Shown here: positions 44,090-53,006 of the stretch, one piece after another | Numbering within the stretch: the first letter of the stretch is position 1 | How the letters are laid out: each line of letters begins with the position of its first letter | Assembly (NCBI RefSeq): GCF_019977735.1 | Contig: NZ_AP025018.1 | Span: 9,862,580-9,926,579, forward strand | Origin: Calothrix sp. PCC 7716 | Lineage (GTDB): Bacteria; Cyanobacteriota; Cyanobacteriia; Cyanobacteriales; Nostocaceae | Length of the DNA: 64,000 bases | Direction: 5' to 3' | Made by a program: the position numbers and the translations under genes | The notes under the pieces: generated by a model | What the model was told of the DNA's origin: nothing | The model's database searches: none | The model's input: the letters and a program-made list of their open reading frames with translations, nothing else

Positions 44090-44426
44090 TAAGGAGTTAT
44101 ATTTTTATTAATCTGTAATTTACAGCCTAACGTAAAATTAAAATTTATTGATGGCTGAAGATATAATGCCTTATTTTACACATATTTTGATGACCCAAGC
44201 CACAGTTACTTTTGGTATTTTTACAATTTCTGCACAGACTGCTACATGATTAGCAACTTCCCTTAGTAGTATCACGTCTCAAATGCTTGGGATTCTTGGG
44301 TTAGATTTTACCAAGCCTTTTTGCACATGACGTTAAAAGTCGGATATATAACTGCGGATGGTTACAAAACACAATAAATATTGCTAAAATTTGTAAAGGA
44401 AATTACAAAATCTTATATTAACTATA
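44090..44426. other. Gene-free spacer
   Basis: About 340 bp between the divergent DUF433 and SDR genes. It should hold both promoters. I see no gene, repeat or convincing hairpin; a plausible ribosome-binding site (AAAGGA) lies before the SDR start. Confidence 0.4.
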
Positions 44427-45203
44427 ATGACAACAGCTTTAATTACTGGTGCTTCTGGCGGGATTGGTAAAGCTTTTGCCGAGGAACTCGCTGCTCGTAA
44501 CAACAATTTAGTACTTGTCGCGCGCTCTGAAGAGAAGCTTCATCAGTTAGCATCAGAGTTGCAAGCTAAACATGATATTGAAATTGATGTTATCGTCAAA
44601 GACCTATCGGAAGCTGGTTCGACGGAACATGTCTTTGATTATACAAGGAACCAAGGAATTACAATTGATACACTAATTAATAACGCTGGTTTTGGAGACT
44701 ATGGAGACTTTGCCGAGCGCGATAGTCAGCGGCAAATCCAAATGATTCAATTAAATGTGTTGGCACTTGTTGATTTAACACATAAATATTTACCCTTAAT
44801 GCGGCAGCGACGCAGTGGTGATATTATAAATATCGCATCAATTGCAGCGTTCCAACCGATACCTTATATGTCAGTATATGCAGCTAGTAAGGCATTTGTA
44901 CTAAGCTTTAGCGAGTCGCTATGGGCAGAAAATCGCACGCTTGGTGTACGTGTTCTGTGTGTTTGTCCTGGTCCAATAGACACAAACTTTTTCACTGCGG
45001 CAAAATTTCCACCTACCATTGCGGCAAAAAATACTCAAATAACTAAAGTTGAAACTGTTGTTCGAGATACTCTCCAAGGTTTAGAAAGAGGTGAATCGGT
45101 GGTTGTTAGTGGTGGTTTAACTAGTCATTTGATACCAAAACTATCACGACTTGTACCGCGTCGAACTTTAGTGAGTGTGTTAGAGAAGCAGTTTAAAGCT
45201 TAG
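44427..45203 (+). CDS. Short-chain dehydrogenase/reductase
   Basis: A 258-residue classical SDR: NAD(P)-binding 'TGASGGIGKAFAEEL' (8-22), 'NNAGFG', catalytic Ser in 'NIASIAA', and Tyr-x-x-x-Lys in 'SVYAASKAF'. 'CPGPIDTNFF' follows. Arg33 after the second strand suggests NADP preference. It resembles the DltE/YqjQ-like oxidoreductase group. Substrate unknown; single gene. Confidence 0.88.
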   Translation: MTTALITGASGGIGKAFAEELAARNNNLVLVARSEEKLHQLASELQAKHDIEIDVIVKDLSEAGSTEHVFDYTRNQGITIDTLINNAGFGDYGDFAERDSQRQIQMIQLNVLALVDLTHKYLPLMRQRRSGDIINIASIAAFQPIPYMSVYAASKAFVLSFSESLWAENRTLGVRVLCVCPGPIDTNFFTAAKFPPTIAAKNTQITKVETVVRDTLQGLERGESVVVSGGLTSHLIPKLSRLVPRRTLVSVLEKQFKA

Positions 45204-45260
45204 TGTCTGGATTTTATTTGGATTTTATTAATTTACCATCTCTACATTTGGTTATTCAAA

Positions 45261-45404
45261 TTACGGCGCCTTTTTCAAATTTTCTATTCCTTTGACTACT
45301 GTTGCCGTTTGAATTTTATCTCCTTGTTTTATTTTGTCTACTACGTTCATTCCTTTGGTGACGTATCCGAACACTGCGTAGTTACCGTCTAAAAATGCAA
45401 AGTG
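45261..45404 (-). pseudogene. C-terminal remnant of a cyclophilin-type peptidyl-prolyl isomerase
   Basis: A 47-codon frame ending at 45261: '[25 protein letters not shown]' and '[14 protein letters not shown]', the C-terminal end of a cyclophilin (FGxV...G..VVDKI). The N-terminal two-thirds are absent and the frame begins exactly at the heptamer repeat array (45404). It looks like repeat-mediated replacement of the 5' part. Confidence 0.8.
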
Positions 45405-45480
45405 CGGAGTGCTGAGTGTTGAGTTTGAACATATTACTCAGCACTCAGCACTCAGCACTCAGCACTCAGCACTCACAACT
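45404..45480. repeat. CAGCACT heptamer array with inverted flank
   Basis: About five tandem ACTCAGC units (45436-45475) preceded by an inverted partner (gagtgctgagtgttgag, 45407-45423), so the whole folds into a hairpin. Such short tandemly repeated sequences are typical of filamentous cyanobacteria. The same heptamer is inside the barrel gene at 17415-17450. It separates the cyclophilin remnant from the PSII-S4 gene stop. Confidence 0.85.
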
Positions 45481-45482
45481 CA

Positions 45483-46262
45483 TCACACGTATCTTGTTAA
45501 CTGTACGCGGTACCTGTCTTTTTTTGTTACCGCAATTTCACCTATTTCTAGGCGCCCTTTGCCACGTATAGAAATTAAATCACCTGTTTTAAGTTGGAAA
45601 GAAGGACTAATGGTGTCTTTCCAATTTACGCGAACGTCACCTGAATCAATAAATTCAACCATTTTGCTGCGTGACATTCCAAACCCTGCGGATGCAACTG
45701 CATCGAGTCGCAGTGATGCTTCGACGGTGGTAAGTTCTTTTTTCTTGGGTTCACGGACTTTTAATTCACTTAATTCTATACGTCGAGTGTTAACGGGTAC
45801 TGAACGTACTTGTTTAAGGTGTGTTTCTAAATAGTCTCCTAATTCAGGCACTACAATTACTTGGGCGCCTCGTTCTCCTAAAACAATCACATCACCTGTT
45901 TTGTCACGCACTATACCACAACCTAACATGGCGCCGAGAAAATCTCTGTGTGTTGCAGTATCAAATAAAAAATTACCTGCAACATCAAGCGCAACGAGTT
46001 CTACTTGCGACTCGTCTAAGGGAAGTTCCGAACGTGCTATGGCAAGTCGCTGACGTTCTGCTTGTGGATATCCACCCCAGGCAACTAAATGAATTTCTGT
46101 AAGACGACTAAAAGACCTTTGAACTTCTGCCAACTCTGGAGGTGAAAGAAAATCTGTCATCACAACTTCCCAAGTTTTAATGGCTTTTTCCGCTTGGTCG
46201 ATGACGCGGGCAACTTCATCTCTATTTTCAACACCCTTCAAAAGTTCTTCTCGTGGCAGCAT
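45483..46262 (-). CDS. Photosystem II S4-domain protein
   Basis: A 259-residue protein: an N-terminal region ('MLPREELLKGVENRDEVARVIDQAE') and a middle YlmH-like domain, then an S4 RNA-binding motif near the C-terminus ('LRLDAVASAGFGMSRSKMVEFIDSGDVRVNWK'). The full pattern is that of the cyanobacterial and plastid photosystem II S4 family, found in oxygenic phototrophs; its exact role is not settled. The stop lies 3 bp from the heptamer array. Confidence 0.85.
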   Translation of the reverse strand: MLPREELLKGVENRDEVARVIDQAEKAIKTWEVVMTDFLSPPELAEVQRSFSRLTEIHLVAWGGYPQAERQRLAIARSELPLDESQVELVALDVAGNFLFDTATHRDFLGAMLGCGIVRDKTGDVIVLGERGAQVIVVPELGDYLETHLKQVRSVPVNTRRIELSELKVREPKKKELTTVEASLRLDAVASAGFGMSRSKMVEFIDSGDVRVNWKDTISPSFQLKTGDLISIRGKGRLEIGEIAVTKKDRYRVQLTRYV

Positions 46263-46293
46263 GTGGATAAATAATGATATTTCAATGATACTT

Positions 46294-46845
46294 CTACTGG
46301 CTATTTCTTGATTCTAACGTCAACTCCCACTTATATACCTCTAACCCAGGTGTATCTGTCCCTTTCATTTTTTCTACATTCTGCATTCCTAATTTTTCTA
46401 ATACCCGAATTGAAGCAGCATTATCGATAGGAGTATGTGCAATAATTTTCTTTGCTGCTAGTTGGGTAAACGCAAAGTCTATAAGCGCTTCCACTGCTTC
46501 AGTTGCGTAACCTTCATTACGATAAGCAGTTAAAATTTCGTAACCTATTTCTAACGTCTCGTCGTCTGACTTTCCTCCAAACCCTAAATCTCCAACCAAC
46601 GTAGAATCATCGGTACGAATTATTAACCATACTCCATACCCTAACTGTGAAGGGTCAGATTTTAGTAGCTCTATATACTTCGGTAAGAAAGCTTGAACTT
46701 CTGTGTTGTACCAATCGTCTGGTATAAAAGCAGTTAAAAGTTTTTCTAGCAAAGGTTTGTCTTTTGCTAGAGTAGCTTGAGCTACTTCCAATGAACAAGG
46801 TAGTAGCTCAAGACGCTGTGTATCGATGTATAAAATTTGTTCCAT
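46294..46845 (-). CDS. GNAT-family N-acetyltransferase (RimJ/RimL-like)
   Basis: A 183-residue acetyltransferase: 'LYIDTQRLELLPCS', 'VGDLGFGGKSDDETLEIGYEI', acetyl-CoA-binding 'YRNEGYATEAVEALIDFAF' and 'NAASIRVLEKLGMQNV'. This is the RimJ/RimL subgroup that acetylates protein N-termini or small amines; substrate unknown. 10 bp separate it from the next upstream gene, so they may be cotranscribed. Confidence 0.85.
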   Translation of the reverse strand: MEQILYIDTQRLELLPCSLEVAQATLAKDKPLLEKLLTAFIPDDWYNTEVQAFLPKYIELLKSDPSQLGYGVWLIIRTDDSTLVGDLGFGGKSDDETLEIGYEILTAYRNEGYATEAVEALIDFAFTQLAAKKIIAHTPIDNAASIRVLEKLGMQNVEKMKGTDTPGLEVYKWELTLESRNSQ

Positions 46846-46854
46846 CTAAAATTA

Positions 46855-47361
46855 TTAAACAGTTGATGTATCAGCATAACCCTGAAGATTCTCCGGGTCA
46901 AACCGACGTAATATCCTAGTTGCTTCGCGGGTTTGACTTTCTTGACCTTGAACTACAACTAGGTATTTTCCAGCATCAAGACGATTACGATATGGTAATG
47001 CATCACCACTACCTATAACCATCCCGACTCCTCCCCCTACAAAGATACTACCCAAGGCGCCACTAGCAGCACCCAGAAGTCCTCCGATCAGTTGATTACC
47101 AATTCTACCAGCCCAGGCAAAAGTATCTAAACCAGTAACTAAGTTAAATGTAGCACCAGCAAAAAAACCGAATGGTATCAACCATATTGCCATAAACTTT
47201 GTTTGCTTCACCGCTTGCTCTTTAGGGTCAATTAAGCCAAACTCATCAGCAGTTTTGTAACCCCTACCTAGGATAGTACTATTTATACCCTCTTTTTCTA
47301 ATTCTAGGTAAGCAGCTTCGGCTTGAATACGGTCGGCTAATACAGCAACTAGGTAATTCAT
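46855..47361 (-). CDS. Membrane protein with Gly-zipper, stress-protein-like N-terminus
   Basis: A 168-residue protein: an N-terminal 'VAVLADRIQAEAAYLELEKEGI' ferredoxin-like stretch (seen in bacterial general-stress 17M-like proteins), then two hydrophobic segments, the second Gly-rich ('LIGGLLGAASGALGSIFVGGGVGMVIG', ~105-132) and a C-terminal strand pair ('KYLVVVQGQESQTREATRIL'). Probably a membrane-associated stress or pore-like protein; unproven. Confidence 0.6.
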   Translation of the reverse strand: MNYLVAVLADRIQAEAAYLELEKEGINSTILGRGYKTADEFGLIDPKEQAVKQTKFMAIWLIPFGFFAGATFNLVTGLDTFAWAGRIGNQLIGGLLGAASGALGSIFVGGGVGMVIGSGDALPYRNRLDAGKYLVVVQGQESQTREATRILRRFDPENLQGYADTSTV

Positions 47362-47463
47362 TGATTATAAAATTCGTTGTTTAATCAGATTTGCTCTCAT
47401 TTAATAGCGTAGCAGCCTGAGAAACATCAAATGAATACCAAATAAAATATAATCGATATGACT

Positions 47464-47841
47464 TCACTTTAATAAATCAAATGGTTCACAAAAATTATCG
47501 ATGCCTTGCTTCATAACGTACATTAGAACAGGCGCCGCTAAAATGCTAGGGAATGTGGGCATAGTTCTAATATGTTGCATCATCTCTTGAATAGAACCAT
47601 CTTGTAAGTTGCTACGAAATTCAGAAAGGCAAATCACAGCACGCCATTTTCTAGCTAATGCATCTAACCATTCTGAGTTAGCACGCTCAGGTTGTTGTCC
47701 AACACGAATTGCCAATGTCATTGCAGCATCTTCTAAATCTCCCTCACAGTCTTCAATCGCGTCGAGTGCTTTTAACGCAAGAGGGTCTTCTGAAAGTTGC
47801 GAGCGAAATTGAGCTATTTCTTTTAATGTAACTGTTGTCAT
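47464..47841 (-). CDS. Conserved hypothetical protein (cyanobacterial)
   Basis: 125 residues from the ATG at 47841 ('MTTVTLKEIAQFRSQL'); a frame start at 47871 adds ten unlikely residues. It is all-helical with 'ALDAIEDCEGDLEDAAMTLAIRVGQ' (UBA-like helix turn) and 'LDALARKWRAVICLSEFR'. The sequence looks conserved in style but carries no function I know. Confidence 0.55.
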   Translation of the reverse strand: MTTVTLKEIAQFRSQLSEDPLALKALDAIEDCEGDLEDAAMTLAIRVGQQPERANSEWLDALARKWRAVICLSEFRSNLQDGSIQEMMQHIRTMPTFPSILAAPVLMYVMKQGIDNFCEPFDLLK

Positions 47842-47939
47842 GCGGTTTTTGATCAGCAAAGTAGCTACCATTCAGCAATGGTAAGAGCTTTTTCGTTTAT
47901 TGTAAAATTTTCTGCCTATTTTTACATCAAATTATAAAT

Positions 47940-47967
47940 GTAGAGACGTTACATGTAACGTCTCTAC
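47940..47967. repeat. GTAGAGACGTTACA/TGTAACGTCTCTAC palindrome
   Basis: A 28-base perfect palindrome in the spacer between two minus-strand genes. This repeat family is very abundant in filamentous cyanobacteria. It could end transcription of the upstream TolC-family gene only if read the other way; here it lies after its stop (47995) in the minus direction, so a terminator role is possible. Confidence 0.7.
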
Positions 47968-47994
47968 AATTCGGGAACAACCATTTCTGTTTCG

Positions 47995-50013
47995 TTAGCG
48001 CGTACCTCTAGCGGTAACAGCACGCTGTATAGTTGCTAAAGCACGGTTGTAACCCAAAATCGCTGTGACTCTATTACCTTCAGATTGTGTTAGTCGATTT
48101 TGAGCATTAATTACGTCGGTTTGCGTCCCAACTCCCGCTTGGAAACGTAGACGTGCTAGTCGCAGTGCTTCGGTTGCCTGTTCGAGGGCAATATTCGCAG
48201 TTTGGACGTTTTGTAGGTTCGATGCCAACTGCGAAAAAGCCTGTTCAACTTGGAACCTAATTTGGTTTCGCTGTTCGGCAAATTGCGTTTCTGCAATACT
48301 AATTGCTTTGCTCGCTTGTGATGCACGAGCGCGTGCGGCACCTCCTTCATACAAGGGAATACTAGCTTGCACTCCCACAGAATAACCATCAACAACAGAT
48401 ATCTGGTCTTGAAACTGGTCGAGCAAGTTGTATTGAGCAACTAAACTAATTTGTGGACCAAGTGCCGATAGTGCTTGCCGTCTCTGCTGTTCGCCAATAT
48501 TACGTTGAGCTAGTTGCTGTTGTAGTTCCGGTCGATTTTGCAATGCTTGTATAATGCTTGCTTCGAGTGTTTGATTCCATAAACCAGCAATTGCTACAGG
48601 GTCAGCAGCACTCAAATTGACTGATTGCGGTACGCTTAGTGTTGCCGCTAACTGTCGCTGTGCAATTTGCTGCTGCGAAATGGCAATTGTTAGCTGTTGT
48701 TGTGAGTTGGCTAGGTCTACTTGGAATTGCAGTACATCAAAACGAGTCCCGACTCCAGCCCGTTCGAGTGCAAGCGCGTCACGTAAAGATGCTTGTGCGT
48801 TTACTACTGCCGACTGGTTAATTCGTACACTTTCGTCTGCTTGTTGCAAATCGTAATATTGATTTGTAACATTAAGACGAATTGTTTCTGATTGAACTTC
48901 CAGGTTGAACTCATCTGACCTTAGCTGTTCTTCTGCTTGTCGGATGATAGCTTGGCGCCTTCCCGATGTGTAAAGGTCATAATTAAATTGAGCATTACCC
49001 GAAAAACCTGTACTTTCTTGGGCACCTTCAATTTGGTCAGCAAAAGCTGGGTTTTCCCGAATTTGCGCTTCCGAACCTAATCTACTTTGTGCAGAACGCT
49101 GACGAGTTATATTCGCATTCAAGCCTAATGTTGGAAGTAATGCAGCTTGCGCTTCTCTAACAGCAGCTTGACTACGTTCTACTTGAAGTAGTGCCACTTG
49201 TAACTGCTTGTTATTGCGACGTGCAGCTTCTAATGCTTGATTTAATGTTATTCGTTGCGTTCCTTCTAGCCGAACTTCTTCGGGTCTTGTTGGAAATTGC
49301 AACGGATTTGGGTTTGCATTCAAGTAGCTAGGAATTTCTCTTGTCCCACTTGATGGTGTTATTGGTGGTGCTACTGGGGTTGGGCTTGTTGTTGGTCTTG
49401 GTGGTGGCACATTTTGTTGCCTGTTTTGGGCAATCTGATTTTGTACTTGTTTTGGTGTCTCTATTAGTGCCTTGGCGCCTAATTTTTTTGACGGTGCTTG
49501 TGCTACCGTCATAATTTCACTAGTAATGTCCTTATGACGAACCAAATCCTCAATGTTTAGATTTAATGTATCTAACTTGTTTAAGGTTAATTCTTTTGGT
49601 TCTTCACCATAAAATTTCACTAATGTCAATAGAAGATTCGCATCATTTTCTGTAGCTGATTTAGCTATTAACTTTTTGCTAGTCGCTTCAAGCCAAGGAA
49701 TGTCAGTTGAGCCAATCAACTTGCTTGATATTATGCTGCTAGGGTTATTTACGGCACGTATTTCATTAAATTGAAATGGCGTCTGTAAATTAATAGTTTT
49801 TGTAACGAATGTATTGTCAAATACCATTTGCGGGTGCAAAATGTTGGATTTGAATACAGGAATAGAATTGAAAATGTTAATCCCAGAGGCAACCAATATA
49901 GGTTCACCTATTTTTGCAGTGTTGGCATAGCTTGAATGAGAAGCTAAGACTGCTACCGTTACTCCGGGCAAGAAGCTATAAAATAGTTGCTTTCCGTTCA
50001 CCGCGTCCCTCAC
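47995..50013 (-). CDS. TolC-family outer-membrane efflux protein
   Basis: A 672-residue protein: weak signal sequence (~10-31), a ~200-residue N-terminal extension with Pro-rich linker (~195-230), then two OEP repeats: 'LNQALEAARRNNKQLQVALLQVERSQAAVREAQAALLPTLGL' and 'RARASQASKAISIAETQFAEQRNQIRFQVEQAFSQL', ending 'ARLRFQAGVGTQTDVINAQNRLTQSEGNRVTAILGYNRAL'. Forms a trimeric outer-membrane channel for efflux or type I secretion. In Nostocales the TolC homologue also serves heterocyst glycolipid export, but this cannot be assigned here. It lies 60 bp after kaiC in the same direction. Confidence 0.88.
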   Translation of the reverse strand: MRDAVNGKQLFYSFLPGVTVAVLASHSSYANTAKIGEPILVASGINIFNSIPVFKSNILHPQMVFDNTFVTKTINLQTPFQFNEIRAVNNPSSIISSKLIGSTDIPWLEATSKKLIAKSATENDANLLLTLVKFYGEEPKELTLNKLDTLNLNIEDLVRHKDITSEIMTVAQAPSKKLGAKALIETPKQVQNQIAQNRQQNVPPPRPTTSPTPVAPPITPSSGTREIPSYLNANPNPLQFPTRPEEVRLEGTQRITLNQALEAARRNNKQLQVALLQVERSQAAVREAQAALLPTLGLNANITRQRSAQSRLGSEAQIRENPAFADQIEGAQESTGFSGNAQFNYDLYTSGRRQAIIRQAEEQLRSDEFNLEVQSETIRLNVTNQYYDLQQADESVRINQSAVVNAQASLRDALALERAGVGTRFDVLQFQVDLANSQQQLTIAISQQQIAQRQLAATLSVPQSVNLSAADPVAIAGLWNQTLEASIIQALQNRPELQQQLAQRNIGEQQRRQALSALGPQISLVAQYNLLDQFQDQISVVDGYSVGVQASIPLYEGGAARARASQASKAISIAETQFAEQRNQIRFQVEQAFSQLASNLQNVQTANIALEQATEALRLARLRFQAGVGTQTDVINAQNRLTQSEGNRVTAILGYNRALATIQRAVTARGTR

Positions 50014-50073
50014 ACAAAAAATGACATCGGCTTAAACCGTTTCCCACGCATAGAAATATAACACGATACTAGC

Positions 50074-51636
50074 TTAAGTATCAGGGCTTTCTTTTGTTTG
50101 AAAGCCTCTAACGATACGAGATAATTCTGCCTTTTCATCCGAAACAACCCTAGAAGGGGAACCGCTAACGATTCGCTCATAATTGCGGAAAGAGTCTTTA
50201 ATATCGGGTCCATCAGCAGTAATGTTGTATTCACGAATACCTTTATCGTGCCAAGACCCGCGCATTTTGAATACATTAATTGCGCGTGCCATTTCGCCCC
50301 GAATTTCGACGTACTGCAACATTAAGATTGTGTCGGTGATTGTTGATATGTGTGAATCGGTAATCGAGTGCGACCCCATAAACTGGTCGGTTGTATTTGT
50401 GAAGAAACCTGTAATTTCTTCTTGTTTTGCATAACCTGTTACACCGATTACAAATTGTCGGAAAGTGTTATTTGTCACTCCTCGCGCTAAAGCTGATAAT
50501 GAGTCGATAGCAATTCGCGCTGGTTTAAATTCTGCAATTTCGGATTTTATTATTTGTAAATGGTCTTCCAAACCCGTAGATTCGGGGTAAGTACAAATAA
50601 TTTTTAATAATTCTTGCCGCTCTAAATCTTCAAAGTCAATACCCCATGAGGAAGCGTTTCTTGATAACTGCGCCCGCGATTCTTCATAAGCAAATAATAT
50701 TGCTCGTTCACCATTGTTACAAGCTTCTTGTATAAATTGGCTCACTAGTAATGTTTTTCCTGTACCAGTGGCGCCTGTTGCTAAAATAATTGAATCTTTG
50801 AAGAAACCACCGCCACACATATCATCTAGAGTTTTGACACCAGAAGAAACACGCACGTTTGAAGAACGCTGTGTCAAGCGCATTGCTCCCAGAGGAAAGA
50901 TATTAACACCGTCGTTAGTAATTGTAAAAGGGTATTCTCCTTTCATATGCGTAGTTCCACGCAGTTTAAGAATTTCTATTGTCCGGCGCCGACGTTCCCC
51001 TTCTAATACGTTACGCACAATTACCACGTTATCAGAAACAAACTCTTCAACTCCAAAAGACGCAACCGGGCCGTATTCCTCACCACGCTCTGTAGTAATA
51101 ATTGTTGTCACGTTGAGCAACTTTAAACGTGCTACTAAACGAAAAATTTCTCGACGAACAACTCCAATCGCTTCATACTGCTGAAAAACTGCCGTAATTG
51201 AATCGATAGATACTCGTCGCGCCTTATACTTCCTAATTGCGTACTGCAATCGCTCAATTAGCGCACTCAAGTCAAAATTGCCTACAATGTCTTGCCCTTC
51301 AGGGTCCGGAGATGCGTCGAGTATAAACAACTTTCCCTCTTCAATTAGACGTTGTAAATCCCAACCAAATATATAAGCATTTTTGATAATGTCGCTCGGT
51401 GACTCCTCAAAAGTGACAAAGACACCAGGTTCATTAAAAAAATGAATCCCGTTGAATAGAAACTGGAGAGAGAATAATGTCTTGCCAGTTCCAGATGTAC
51501 CGCTGAAAAGGGTAGTTCTACCAATGGGCAATCCCCCATGACTAATGTCGTCGAACCCCTCTATCATCGTGCGAATTTTATCTACACCACCAATTCTAGG
51601 TGTGTTTTTTTGCCCTGGCAGGTCGTTATCACTCAT
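50074..51636 (-). CDS. kaiC: Circadian clock ATPase/autokinase KaiC
   Basis: A 520-residue KaiC with two RecA-like halves. CI: Walker A 'GTSGTGKT' (46-53) and catalytic 'TFEE'. CII: Walker A 'GATGTGKT' (~290) with 'YEES'. The phosphorylation site 'TDSHISTITDT' keeps the Ser-Thr pair (~432-433) and the preceding Thr. The C-terminal A-loop and tail are present. Forms the hexamer that KaiA stimulates and KaiB sequesters. It is third gene of kaiA-kaiB-kaiC with 59 bp after kaiB. Confidence 0.97.
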   Translation of the reverse strand: MSDNDLPGQKNTPRIGGVDKIRTMIEGFDDISHGGLPIGRTTLFSGTSGTGKTLFSLQFLFNGIHFFNEPGVFVTFEESPSDIIKNAYIFGWDLQRLIEEGKLFILDASPDPEGQDIVGNFDLSALIERLQYAIRKYKARRVSIDSITAVFQQYEAIGVVRREIFRLVARLKLLNVTTIITTERGEEYGPVASFGVEEFVSDNVVIVRNVLEGERRRRTIEILKLRGTTHMKGEYPFTITNDGVNIFPLGAMRLTQRSSNVRVSSGVKTLDDMCGGGFFKDSIILATGATGTGKTLLVSQFIQEACNNGERAILFAYEESRAQLSRNASSWGIDFEDLERQELLKIICTYPESTGLEDHLQIIKSEIAEFKPARIAIDSLSALARGVTNNTFRQFVIGVTGYAKQEEITGFFTNTTDQFMGSHSITDSHISTITDTILMLQYVEIRGEMARAINVFKMRGSWHDKGIREYNITADGPDIKDSFRNYERIVSGSPSRVVSDEKAELSRIVRGFQTKESPDT

Positions 51637-51695
51637 TTTTATGCCACTTTTTCTATAAACTCAAGTCGATGTAGTATATTTTTATCTCTAATGTT

Positions 51696-52013
51696 CTATT
51701 CTTCAAATAAATCTTCTTCTCTTAGTTCTTCATACAGCAAATCTAACCCTATCAATACTCGTTCACGGTCTGACAAATCTCCTATAATTTTACGAACTGG
51801 TGGTGGCAAAATTTTCGATAAAGTCGGTGTCGCTAATATTTTGTCTTCTTCTGCCAACTGCGGATTTTTCATCACGTCTATGACTTTCAAAGCGTATACA
51901 CCCTGAAACTCTTGCTCTAATATGTTTTTAAGCGTTTTCAATGCTCGTACTGAGTTAGGTGTATTACCCGCTACATATAGCTTCAGTACGTAAGTTTTTC
52001 TTACTTTATTCAT
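51696..52013 (-). CDS. kaiB: Circadian clock protein KaiB
   Basis: 105 residues from ATG 52013 ('[28 protein letters not shown]'); thioredoxin-like fold-switching protein that binds phosphorylated KaiC and captures KaiA. '[34 protein letters not shown]' is diagnostic, and the acidic tail is typical. A longer frame from 52058 would overlap the kaiA end, so I reject it. 11 bp separate it from kaiA. Confidence 0.96.
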   Translation of the reverse strand: MNKVRKTYVLKLYVAGNTPNSVRALKTLKNILEQEFQGVYALKVIDVMKNPQLAEEDKILATPTLSKILPPPVRKIIGDLSDRERVLIGLDLLYEELREEDLFEE

Positions 52014-52024
52014 ATGAGTATTGC

Positions 52025-52372
52025 TTACTTGGGTAGCGAACCTCGATACGCTTCGCACAAATGAGCAAGAATATCGATGAGCGTCAAGCGGTAATCAAGC
52101 AGTGCTTCATCGCTTCGCCCTTCTAATTTTAACTGTTTGGAAAACTCATCTATAAGTTCCATATGCATTTCTATAATTTGCGGCACAGGAATATTAGCAC
52201 AAAACAGCGCGTTAATAAATTTGTCTATTAAGTCTTGCAGTGTTTCCTCTTGGGTAAAGTAATTAATGAGAATCACTCGATACTGTGATTTTAATTGCTC
52301 TAGCACTGCTCGCTGCTCGCCTATCGTCATTTGTGACAAGTGCTTGACGTTCGTTATCGATTCTCCTACCAT
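52025..52372 (-). CDS. kaiA: Circadian clock protein KaiA, short (C-terminal domain only)
   Basis: 115 residues, or 101 if started at the internal ATG 52330. It corresponds to the C-terminal four-helix KaiC-binding domain: '[13 protein letters not shown]', '[29 protein letters not shown]' and '[19 protein letters not shown]'. The N-terminal pseudo-receiver of Synechococcus KaiA is absent, which is the known state in Anabaena/Nostoc-type cyanobacteria, so it is a lineage feature and not damage. It stimulates KaiC autophosphorylation. Confidence 0.93.
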   Translation of the reverse strand: MVGESITNVKHLSQMTIGEQRAVLEQLKSQYRVILINYFTQEETLQDLIDKFINALFCANIPVPQIIEMHMELIDEFSKQLKLEGRSDEALLDYRLTLIDILAHLCEAYRGSLPK

Positions 52373-53006
52373 GCTGTTTTTTTAGGGTAATATCTACCTA
52401 CGGGCAGATACATATCGCTACATCTAATGAACGTGTTTATAAACGGCGCCTCCCTGATTAGTTACTGTGTTGACAAAAATCAAATTATTCTGTTGATAAT
52501 AGTTAATTTCCACTCACAAGCACGACTTTAGTATCATTCGCATCGTAAATAATTTGTAACATTGCTTCGCAATTTAACAAGTTGATAAGATACTTAAACT
52601 CATATTAAAAAATGTCTCATTCTAAATCATTATAATTCCTAAAGGTTGTTATCGCTATTTTCAAGCCATAATTGTCATAGCAGTTATTATCAGGAGTTCC
52701 TGCACGCCAAGTAATTTTTGTAACACTATATTACAAGACGCTTGCACGACTTATGTGCCATTGTTTGAGCAAACTTATCCGTTTTATTTACAACGGCGCC
52801 TTGTCTCAAATCTTAATAACCGTGCTATCGTAAACCTGTTTTACGCGCACATGTTTGACTTGTATAACTTAACCTAAATCTCTTTAAGTTTAAATTTTCG
52901 ACAAGCCTTTAAGCGTAGTTTTTCACACCGTTGGCATTTCAAGGGCGCCGAGGGTGCTATTTGTTACAGTTTTAGCTTGCGGAACCAGAATGACGAGAGC
53001 AAAAAA
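52373..53006. promoter_or_regulatory. Divergent promoter region of kaiABC and the histidine-kinase gene
   Basis: About 630 bp of AT-rich DNA with three GGCGCC sites and no gene. It must contain the kaiA promoter (minus) and that of the hybrid kinase (plus). Short repeats of TTGTAACA/TTGTTACA type occur. No box could be assigned with certainty. Confidence 0.45.

Noticed and set aside
45404-45480. Heptamer array as CRISPR or phage attachment
   Set aside because: No spacers and no duplicated flank; it is a short tandem repeat of a type common in filamentous cyanobacteria.
50010-50276. 88-codon minus-strand frame at the end of kaiC
   Set aside because: Out-of-frame shadow of kaiC with no ribosome-binding site.
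52014-52058. Longer KaiB start
   Set aside because: It would overlap the kaiA end, and KaiB proteins begin close to the ATG at 52013.
52025-52372. KaiA as a truncated pseudogene
   Set aside because: The short C-terminal-only form is the normal state in Anabaena/Nostoc-type cyanobacteria, and the frame is intact.
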